Shown here: positions 1-5,195 of the stretch, piece by piece
Numbering within the stretch: the stretch's first letter is position 1
Layout of the letters: the number at the start of each line of letters is the position of its first letter
Source: Methanomassiliicoccales archaeon
Lineage (GTDB): Archaea > Thermoplasmatota > Thermoplasmata > Methanomassiliicoccales > UBA472
NCBI GenBank assembly: GCA_013329565.1
Contig: DUJZ01000146.1
Coordinates: 9,161 to 15,371 of the forward strand
Direction: 5' to 3'
Length of the DNA: 6,211 bases
The notes under the pieces: model-generated
Told to the model about the DNA's origin: nothing
The model's database searches: none
Seen by the model: the letters and a program-made list of their open reading frames with translations, nothing else
Position numbers and translations under genes: made by a program

Positions 1-226
1 TCCGTTCACGTACGGCCATCGGCTCCACGCCGGCCTTCTTGGCCAGGTCCCGGTCGACCAGGTCCAGACACGCCCCCAGGTCCACCTTCCACAGGTCCGT
101 CGCGGATAGCTGTCCGGTCAAATTTCGCCGGACCCCGGCGACCGGGTCCTCCGGCATTCCGACGACATCCGAGAGCAGGGCTAGGCGCTTCGATCGGACC
201 AGTTCCAGGACCTCCTCGGCGGTCAT
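1..226 (-). CDS. Unidentified protein, N-terminal part (runs off the left edge)
   Basis: An open minus-strand frame begins at the ATG at 226-224 and continues without a stop to the window edge, giving 75 residues (starting MTAEEVLELVRSKRLALLSD). The piece is mostly helix-forming, rich in Leu, Val, Asp and Glu, with no signal peptide, membrane segment or metal-binding motif. I do not recognise the family. Codon use matches the neighbouring genes. It is transcribed divergently from the aldehyde dehydrogenase and may share its TATA box. The start is uncertain: a good ribosome-binding site (AGGAG, 260-256) lies 29 nt before the ATG but only 8 nt before an in-frame CTG at 247-245, which would add seven residues. 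The frame stays open upstream of the ATG into this region. That the reading frame is a gene is fairly likely from codon character and its upstream signals; its function is unknown. Confidence 0.6.
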   Translation of the reverse strand, partial: MTAEEVLELVRSKRLALLSDVVGMPEDPVAGVRRNLTGQLSATDLWKVDLGACLDLVDRDLAKKAGVEPMAVRER

Positions 227-288
227 GCGATGCTTATCGGACGTCAGATGAACAACTCCTTCGGACGATATGGGCCATCGGGTTGCCT

Positions 289-303
289 ACGATATAAATT
301 TGT
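289..303. promoter_or_regulatory. Shared TATA box of a divergent promoter
   Basis: The AT-rich stretch GATATAAATT (291-300) is the only strong TATA-like element between the two divergent genes. It reads TATAAATT on the plus strand and TTTATATC on the minus strand, so it could direct transcription both ways. Placing a start about 25 nt downstream gives roughly 320-322 for the dehydrogenase (leader about 65 nt) and roughly 270 for the left-hand gene, just before its AGGAG site. A direct repeat ACGATAT occurs at 265-271 and 289-295, 24 bp apart, and could be an operator, though a seven-base repeat may be chance. The call rests on position and composition only. Confidence 0.4.
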
Positions 304-339
304 GCGATTTTCAGCTAGAGCGAGCGAAAGGATGATTCG

Positions 340-369
340 ATGCCTTCTTATTGTCTTCCACCCTATTGA
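340..369 (+). promoter_or_regulatory. Possible proline-rich leader ORF upstream of the dehydrogenase
   Basis: A nine-codon ORF (MPSYCLPPY, then TGA at 367-369) lies in the dehydrogenase leader. It has the best-spaced ribosome-binding site in this region: AAAGGAT at 327-333, with about six bases to the ATG at 340. Three of its nine residues are proline, including a Pro-Pro pair of the kind that slows ribosomes, and the gene 17 nt after its stop appears to be a proline/P5C catabolism enzyme. An attenuation-like leader peptide is therefore conceivable. No attenuator hairpin was identified, and short ORFs of this kind arise by chance, so this is a hypothesis. Confidence 0.22.
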
Positions 370-386
370 GTTACGGGGGCGCGGTC

Positions 387-1961
387 ATGAACTTCAGTAA
401 CCTGAACACCTACGAGAACATGGTCAAGGAGGGAGAGGAATCGTCATTCCACACCAGATACGAAAGGGCGGTGGAGAGGTTCGTCCAATCCCTGGGGGTC
501 CGGACGAAGTACGAGAGCTTGATCGATGGAAAGGTCGTCTCCACCGGCAAGCACTTCACCGACACCAGCCCCATCGACACCGACATGGTGGTCGGGGATT
601 TCTCTCTGGGTGGCAAGAAGGAGGCGTCCCTGGCGATATCATCGGCGCGCAGAGCGTTCCAGACCTGGTCGGTCATGGACCTCGACAAGCGTCTGGTGAT
701 CTTCCGCAAGGCGGCGGAGATCATGCGCCGCGAGCTGTTCGAGATAGCCGCCGCGATCACGATCGACAACGGCAAGAACCGCTACGAGGCGGTCGGCGAA
801 GTGGACGAGGCGGTGGACTTCATCTCGTTCTACGCGGACAGGATGGAAGCGCGGAACGGCTTCCGGGAGGATACCAATCCCGCGTACGGGGACGAAAGGC
901 CGGTCAGCGTCATGCGGCCTTACGGGGTCTGGGCGGTGGTGTGCCCGTTCAACTTTCCCATAGCCATCTCCACCGGGATGCTCACAGCTGCGATAATCAC
1001 CGGCAACACCGCCGTGCTCAAGCCGTCCACCCCGGCGCCGTTGGCGGTGCACATGCTGTACGACGTGTACGAGAGGGCCGGCGTTCCACCAGGCGTTATC
1101 AATCTGCTCTCCGGCAGCGGCTCCCTCGCCGGGGAGGCGCTCGTCTCCAGCGACAAGATCGACGGAATAGCCTTCACCGGCTCCAGGGAGGTGGGCTACA
1201 AGCTGCTGGCGTCGTCCCTGCGCCGATATCCGATCCCGGTGATAACCGAACTGGGCGGGAAGAACCCGGCCATAGTCACCGACAAGGCGGACCTCGCCAA
1301 GGCGATCGCCGGCATTGCCAGTTCGGCCTTCGGCTATTCCGGGCAGAAGTGCAGCGCCTGCTCCCGGGCCTACGTCCACGAGCTGGTGTACGACGAGTTC
1401 ATGATCTACCTGATGAAGCATCTCTCCCGACTGCGCATAGGGGATCCCCGGGAGAAGGCGACGTTCACCGGGCCGGTCATACACCAGAAGGCATTGGACG
1501 ATTACCTGGCGCATTCGCAGATGGCGCGAATAGACGGCGTGGTGCACGCCGGCGGGGAGGCGATGAAAGGTAGGCTGTCCAAAGGGTTCTACGCCACGCC
1601 CACGATAGTAACGGGGCTTCCGGAGGACCACTTCATGATCAAGAACGAGCTGTTCCTGCCGATACTGTGCGTTCAGCGCTTCACCGACCTGAAGGATGCG
1701 GTGCGCAGGGCGAACGACGTGGACTATGGCCTGACGTCCGGGATATATTCGGAGGACGAGGACGAGGTGAAATACTTCTTCGAGAACATTGAAACGGGTG
1801 TAAGTTACGCCAACCGGGCTCGCGGCGCCACCACCGGGTCCATGGTCGGATCTCAGCCCTTTGGCGGCTGGAAAGGAAGCGGTTCGACCGGACTGGGCAG
1901 CGGCACCGACATGTATCTGACGCAGTACATGAAGCAACAGAGCCGGACCGTCGCTCGTTAA
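387..1961 (+). CDS. Aldehyde dehydrogenase, probable 1-pyrroline-5-carboxylate (glutamate semialdehyde) dehydrogenase
   Basis: This 524-residue NAD(P)-dependent enzyme of the aldehyde dehydrogenase superfamily is expected to oxidise L-glutamate 5-semialdehyde (in equilibrium with P5C) to glutamate, the last step of proline or ornithine breakdown, in the cytoplasm. Catalytic residues are visible: Asn189 in CPFNFPI, the FTGS turn with Gly265, Glu288 in ELGGK, and the nucleophile Cys322 in FGYSGQKCSACSR. That last motif and the late VGSQPFGGWKGSG segment resemble RocA/PutA-type P5C dehydrogenases (about 515 residues). Glu421 of the cofactor motif is kept, but the usual EIFGP reads ELFLP. I chose the ATG at 387, after GGGGG at 375-379 with a 7-nt spacer, because conserved sequence begins there; a TTG at 351 would add 12 unlikely residues. 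No proline dehydrogenase is adjacent, so another semialdehyde substrate remains possible. The stop overlaps that of the convergent receiver gene. Confidence 0.88.
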   Translation: MNFSNLNTYENMVKEGEESSFHTRYERAVERFVQSLGVRTKYESLIDGKVVSTGKHFTDTSPIDTDMVVGDFSLGGKKEASLAISSARRAFQTWSVMDLDKRLVIFRKAAEIMRRELFEIAAAITIDNGKNRYEAVGEVDEAVDFISFYADRMEARNGFREDTNPAYGDERPVSVMRPYGVWAVVCPFNFPIAISTGMLTAAIITGNTAVLKPSTPAPLAVHMLYDVYERAGVPPGVINLLSGSGSLAGEALVSSDKIDGIAFTGSREVGYKLLASSLRRYPIPVITELGGKNPAIVTDKADLAKAIAGIASSAFGYSGQKCSACSRAYVHELVYDEFMIYLMKHLSRLRIGDPREKATFTGPVIHQKALDDYLAHSQMARIDGVVHAGGEAMKGRLSKGFYATPTIVTGLPEDHFMIKNELFLPILCVQRFTDLKDAVRRANDVDYGLTSGIYSEDEDEVKYFFENIETGVSYANRARGATTGSMVGSQPFGGWKGSGSTGLGSGTDMYLTQYMKQQSRTVAR

Positions 1962-2458
1962 CGGCTAGCGACCGCCAGAACCCTTTCCCCGCCGTTGCTT
2001 ATCAGCAGCGTACCGCCGGGGCTGAACACCTGGAACGGGTCCGGCAAGCACTCGGACACGTTGCGCACGGACGAACCGACGGCTTTGACGGCTCGCAGCA
2101 GCTGCTCGAACATTCCCTTCGGGCTGCCTGCCTTTTCCAGATAGAAGTCCGCCCCGTTGCTCAAAGCCTCTATGGCCAATCCCTCCCGGCCATGGCCGGT
2201 GATGAGGATGAACGGTATGCTCTTCAGGGAGCGCATGGCATGCATGAACTGCAGCCCATTCATTCCCGGCAGGTTGTGGTCGGATACGACCACCTGGTAA
2301 TCATCAGCGGCCAGAATGTCCAACGCCTCGGCGGGCGTAGATACGAAAACGGCGTCGAGGTCCTCATCCCGGCCGAAGAACTCCTGGCAAAGCTCCAGGA
2401 AATCAGCTTCATCATCAAGAACCAAGACCTTGATCTTCCCATCCTTGTTCGCGGTCAT
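1958..2458 (-). CDS. Response-regulator receiver protein with a broken-off PAS domain
   Basis: This 166-residue cytoplasmic signalling protein has a complete CheY-like receiver at about residues 8-125. The acidic pair Asp15-Asp16, the phosphate-accepting Asp60 in VVVSDHNLPGMNG, Thr87 in LITGHG and Lys109 in LEKAG are all present, so it should accept phosphate from a histidine kinase. No DNA-binding domain follows. Residues about 138-166 (LPDPFQVFSPGGTLLISNGG, then ERVLAVASR) read like the opening of a PAS domain (LPDP...dG.il..N.a...llG) and stop where the rest of the fold should start. Archaea commonly have receiver-PAS-kinase proteins, so this may be the surviving front of one. Alternatively it works as a stand-alone receiver with a short tail. 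The ATG at 2458 starts directly before the receiver; no clear ribosome-binding site precedes it, so a short or absent leader is likely. No partner kinase is in the window. Confidence 0.88.
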   Translation of the reverse strand: MTANKDGKIKVLVLDDEADFLELCQEFFGRDEDLDAVFVSTPAEALDILAADDYQVVVSDHNLPGMNGLQFMHAMRSLKSIPFILITGHGREGLAIEALSNGADFYLEKAGSPKGMFEQLLRAVKAVGSSVRNVSECLPDPFQVFSPGGTLLISNGGERVLAVASR

Positions 2459-2589
2459 GCTGTTTGCACTGCGCTAATGCACGGACCGCCGAAGTATTTG
2501 AAACTGCGCCGTCCTTTATCACATTCGAAAATCCGGTCTCAGGGCGATAGGATTATTACCGTTATAAGGAGTTCATAGCCAGGGAGAAC
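2459..2589. promoter_or_regulatory. Divergent promoter region between the receiver and PRC-barrel genes
   Basis: This 131-nt gap separates two outward-facing genes and is richer in A and T than its surroundings. For the plus-strand gene, TTATAA at 2562-2567 lies about 25 nt before the ATG and would give a nearly leaderless message; GATTATTA at 2551-2558 would instead leave a leader of about 10 nt containing the AGGGAG site. For the minus-strand gene, TTTCAAATACTT (2504-2493) or TGATAAAG (around 2521-2514) are TATA-like. Which is used cannot be decided by reading. No convincing operator repeat was seen. Confidence 0.4.
2581..2586 (+). promoter_or_regulatory. Ribosome-binding site of the PRC-barrel gene
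   Basis: AGGGAG ends three bases before the ATG at 2590, slightly closer than usual. It supports that start over the internal ATG at 2611 (MGKEV). If transcription starts from the TTATAA box the site would fall outside the message, so it matters only if an upstream start is used. Confidence 0.35.
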
Positions 2590-3171
2590 ATGTCAGGACT
2601 AGAGGACATCATGGGAAAGGAGGTCATCAGCTCCGACGCTATCATCATCGGCACTGTGGACGGGGTCGGGGTCGACACGGACAACTGGAAGGTGCCGGCC
2701 ATCCGGATAAGTGTGCGGAAGGGCAACGAGGCCGCCTTGGGTCTGAAGAAGAAGATCATAGGCGTGCGGAAGATATTCGTGGCCACCCCGCAGGTATCCT
2801 CGGTCAGCGACACCGTAACCCTGGCGGTCAAGATGGACCAGGTCAAGGAGGTCGTGGTGGACGACAAGAAGGTGCCGGTCACCGCCGGTGCGCTGCTCAA
2901 CAAGAAGGTCGTCGGCCAGGGCGGCAAGCAGGTCGGCTTCATGAACAACATCTATTTTGACTCGGGCAGGGGCTGGGAGATCGGCAAGCTCGGGATCAGG
3001 CTGGACAAGGCGGCCAAGCAGACCCTGGAACTCCAGAAGGGATTGGCTCCATCGTCGCAGATAACCGTCCTCACGAAGGACGTCAGGACCGTGGGCGACA
3101 TGGTCATGTTGCGCCTGGACCTGGATGGTCTTAAGGACTATCTCAACAAGAAGCCCGTCTCGAAGAAGTGA
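2590..3171 (+). CDS. Tandem PRC-barrel domain protein
   Basis: This 193-residue soluble protein is made of two similar small beta-barrels. The first spans about residues 9-88 (GKEVISSDAIIIGTVDGVGV onward, ending MDQVKE) and the second about 100-187 (LLNKKVVGQGGKQVGFMNNI onward, ending LDGLKDYL). Both show the PRC-barrel pattern of a lysine-flanked opening, G-x-V/F-x-x-V/I turn, a middle I-x-(V/L)-x-K strand and a closing strand. Lysine is abundant and there is no membrane segment or enzyme motif. PRC barrels usually mediate protein contacts; archaeal members include ribosome-maturation and cell-division (CdpB-type) proteins, but nothing here decides between such roles. It is the first gene of a probable operon: its stop overlaps the start of the zinc-ribbon gene as GTGA. 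The fold assignment is reasonably sure; the function is unknown. Confidence 0.85.
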   Translation: MSGLEDIMGKEVISSDAIIIGTVDGVGVDTDNWKVPAIRISVRKGNEAALGLKKKIIGVRKIFVATPQVSSVSDTVTLAVKMDQVKEVVVDDKKVPVTAGALLNKKVVGQGGKQVGFMNNIYFDSGRGWEIGKLGIRLDKAAKQTLELQKGLAPSSQITVLTKDVRTVGDMVMLRLDLDGLKDYLNKKPVSKK

Positions 3172-3356
3172 GAACGGCCCGTTCCTGCGAAGGATGCGGC
3201 CACCGGTTCCCCCAGCGGGTCCAGGGCTGGAATGCCGTTGATATGCGTTACGAAAAGTGTCCCCAGTGCGGTCACGAGAACGGTTACGAACCTGATCTCT
3301 ACCGCTGGCTCCGCCGCCGGAGGGAGAGGAAGGAGCGGAGGTCCGAAAAGGCCTGA
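3168..3356 (+). CDS. Small zinc-ribbon protein with a basic tail
   Basis: A 62-residue protein starts at GTG 3168, overlapping the PRC-barrel stop as GTGA, which suggests translational coupling. Two CxxC pairs, Cys7/Cys10 in CEGCGHRF and Cys31/Cys34 in CPQCGHENG, 20 residues apart, form a typical zinc-ribbon site. Residues 46-62 are strongly basic (nine Arg among seventeen residues, with Lys and Glu), suitable for binding nucleic acid or an acidic partner. No catalytic motif is present. The paired cysteine spacing and the overlap argue that this short frame is a real gene, although its second half lies over a spurious plus-frame extension of the next gene. Zinc ribbons of this size are common in archaea as accessory proteins of unknown role. 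I cannot name a partner, but its position between the PRC-barrel protein and the peptidase makes these the first candidates. Confidence 0.75.
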   Translation: MRTARSCEGCGHRFPQRVQGWNAVDMRYEKCPQCGHENGYEPDLYRWLRRRRERKERRSEKA

Positions 3357-3396
3357 GGGCGACATACCTATCATCAGGGGGATCGATATCCCGCTC

Positions 3397-4695
3397 ATGG
3401 AACGGTCCGGAAAAGGCCGCAAGGTGCACCAGAACCTCAAGGTCGGAAGCACCCCGGGCGGCATCAAGGTCATCGTGGAGAGCCTGCCTTACGTTCATAC
3501 CGTGGCGCTCTCCGTCGCCGCCACGGTCGGCTCCCGTGACGAAAAAATAAAGGAGAGCGGGGTCTCGCACTTCCTGGAGCACATGCTGTTCCGCGGTACG
3601 AAAACGAGGGACTACCGGGACATCAACGAGGGGATAGAGGCGTCCGGCGGTTATCTGAACGCTTACACGACGCACGAGCACACCTGCTTCTACGCCTTCA
3701 CCATCGACGAGTCGTTGAAGGTCGCCGAGGACCTACTATCGGACGTCTTCCTGAACCCGCGCATGGACCCCCAGCTGGTGGACCTGGAACGGAACATCGT
3801 GAAGCAGGAGATCGGCCTGCGCATGAACGATCCGGCGGCGCATCTGCGCACCAGGATGTCGGAGTCCATGTTCAAGGGGAACCCCCTCTCCCGTTCGATA
3901 CTGGGAACGCCTGAAAGCCTGGACGGATTCGATTCCGAGTTCCTTCTGAACTACCATGGGACGCACTATCACCCGCCGCACGTGGTGGTCTGCGCCGTCG
4001 GCAACGTGGATCTCTCCCGGGTGCTGGAGTGGGCCGGGAGATTCGATTCCGTCAGCGGCAAGGCCGCGCTAAGACGTCGCCGAAAACCGGAAATGCGCAC
4101 CGGGGTGAACTTCTTCGAGAAGGGTTCCGATCGCGCCTACATCGGCATCGGCGTTCCAGGTTACGCCGCTTCTCATAAGATGTCCTTGGCGCAAGGGATG
4201 TTGACCACGGTGCTTTGCGGCGGCACGTCGTCCCGCCTGAACCACCGGATAAGGGAAGTGGAAGGACTGGTGTACTCGATAAGCATGCATCCCCTGACGT
4301 TCCAGGACAGCGGCGCTCTGATGACCTACTGTTCCACGTCAATGGAGCAGGTACCGCGTCTCTTCGACACCTTCGGTCAAGAGCTCTCCCGCTTCAAGAA
4401 TGAGGGGCTGAACGAGGGGGAGCTGGAGAAGGCCAGGAACGGTCTGAAGGGATCGTTATTACGCAACGCCTGCCGCCCGGACCAGAACATGACCTCCTAC
4501 CTGATGCAGTTCCTTGAAAAAGGAGAAGTGAAGGGCATCGAGGAGCAGCTGGCCGAGATCAACGCGGTGACGGCCGAGCAGATCGCCAAGGCGGCGGAAG
4601 AGCTGCTCATCGGCAGCAAGGCATGCGTGACCATCTGCTCCTCGAACGCCATGAGGGCGGAGATGACGGAAGCCGCTGGTTCGCTGGACTTCTAA
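3397..4695 (+). CDS. M16 family zinc metallopeptidase
   Basis: This 432-residue protein belongs to the pitrilysin/processing-peptidase family (M16, single-chain type of about 410-440 residues), which cuts peptides inside a clamshell of two similar halves. The zinc site is intact in the first half: His58, Glu61 and His62 in HFLEHMLFRG, then Glu138 in NIVKQEIG exactly 76 residues after His62, as in mitochondrial processing peptidase. The second half contains RIREVEGLVYSIS, the usual Arg/Tyr substrate-clamp segment, and no second metal site. There is no signal peptide, so it should act in the cytoplasm. I chose ATG 3397 because the family homology begins there and the upstream in-frame ATG at 3232 only overlays the zinc-ribbon gene; a well-spaced ribosome-binding site is lacking (AGGGG sits 16 nt away). 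It lies 40 nt after the zinc-ribbon stop, so it is probably co-transcribed with it. Such peptidases are commoner in bacteria; an acquired origin is possible but not shown. Confidence 0.9.
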   Translation: MERSGKGRKVHQNLKVGSTPGGIKVIVESLPYVHTVALSVAATVGSRDEKIKESGVSHFLEHMLFRGTKTRDYRDINEGIEASGGYLNAYTTHEHTCFYAFTIDESLKVAEDLLSDVFLNPRMDPQLVDLERNIVKQEIGLRMNDPAAHLRTRMSESMFKGNPLSRSILGTPESLDGFDSEFLLNYHGTHYHPPHVVVCAVGNVDLSRVLEWAGRFDSVSGKAALRRRRKPEMRTGVNFFEKGSDRAYIGIGVPGYAASHKMSLAQGMLTTVLCGGTSSRLNHRIREVEGLVYSISMHPLTFQDSGALMTYCSTSMEQVPRLFDTFGQELSRFKNEGLNEGELEKARNGLKGSLLRNACRPDQNMTSYLMQFLEKGEVKGIEEQLAEINAVTAEQIAKAAEELLIGSKACVTICSSNAMRAEMTEAAGSLDF

Positions 4696-5195
4696 GGCTC
4701 CACGACGATGAGGGGCTGCCCGCCCTCCACCATCTCCCCGGCCTTGACCCTGACCTCTTTGACCTTGCCGGCCACTTCCGTCTGCACCTCGTTCTCCATC
4801 TTCATGGCCTCCAGGACGCAGACCACCTGGTTTGCGGCGACCGAATCGCCGACCTTCACCTTCACGGACATGATCTTGCCCGGCATAGGCGCAAGAACGG
4901 CTCCGGACGAACCCTCGGACCTGCCGCCGTCCTCCGTCTCCTCCAGGGCGATATGCTCGATCTCCCGCACCTGCTGGAGCTTTAGCTCCATGATGCGGTC
5001 GTCGGACATCACCTTGGCGCCTTCCTCGAGGTCGCCCTCGATGGTTATCGGCACCACCTCCCCGTTGACCAGCACCTTCTCGTCCTTGAAAATGCACTTG
5101 AATACGTGGTCGTCTATGGCCACGCGGTAATCGCCGCCGTTCTTTTCGACCACGACCTCGTAATCGTGGCCATTGACGGTGATGCGCAGCTTCAC
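4692..5195 (-). CDS. Biotin carboxyl carrier protein of pyruvate carboxylase/oxaloacetate decarboxylase type
   Basis: This 167-residue protein carries biotin between a biotin carboxylase and the carboxyltransferase encoded just upstream. Residues about 1-75 form a small beta-rich domain (KLRITVNGHDYEVVVEK onward) like that before the carrier in oxaloacetate decarboxylase alpha chains. A charged, glycine/serine-rich linker follows (about 85-98), then the biotinyl domain from AVLAPMPGKIMSV to the end. Lys132 in EAMKMENE is the biotin site, 35 residues from the C terminus as is usual. I chose GTG 5195: it overlaps the carboxyltransferase stop as GTGA, a GGGGGTGG purine run precedes it, and the conserved domain starts there. 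A more upstream ATG at 5240 would lie wholly inside the preceding gene. In many methanogens this carrier is fused to the carboxyltransferase as PycB; here it is separate. The gene ends in TAG, overlapping the M16 stop. Confidence 0.92.
   Translation of the reverse strand: MKLRITVNGHDYEVVVEKNGGDYRVAIDDHVFKCIFKDEKVLVNGEVVPITIEGDLEEGAKVMSDDRIMELKLQQVREIEHIALEETEDGGRSEGSSGAVLAPMPGKIMSVKVKVGDSVAANQVVCVLEAMKMENEVQTEVAGKVKEVRVKAGEMVEGGQPLIVVEP

Noticed and set aside
39..251. Plus-strand 70-residue open frame rich in Arg and Ser
   Set aside because: It is the antisense of the unidentified minus-strand gene, with low-complexity Arg/Ser/Thr composition typical of a shadow frame in GC-rich DNA.
351..386. 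TTG start at 351 for the dehydrogenase
   Set aside because: It has no ribosome-binding site and would add 12 residues without family similarity; ATG 387 is preceded by a spaced G-rich site.
332..400. A 22-codon ORF from ATG 332 overlapping the dehydrogenase start
   Set aside because: The purine run abuts its ATG with no spacer, and the same site is better placed for the ATG at 340.
639..1937. Long minus-strand frame of 432 residues opposite the dehydrogenase
   Set aside because: It is the mirror frame of a clear enzyme gene, with composition rich in Arg, Gly, His and Val and no recognisable domain.
3172..3184. Inverted repeat GAACGG-C-CCGTTC just after the zinc-ribbon start codon
   Set aside because: It allows only a 5-bp stem with a 3-nt loop inside coding sequence; chance in GC-rich DNA is sufficient.
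3232..3396. N-terminal extension of the M16 peptidase from ATG 3232
   Set aside because: The 55 extra residues match no family sequence and overlie the zinc-ribbon gene in another frame.
4499..4694. TAG stop of the biotin carrier as a possible pyrrolysine codon
   Set aside because: The carrier ends at the normal distance (35 residues) after the biotin lysine, and readthrough would only follow the antisense of the M16 gene to another TAG.
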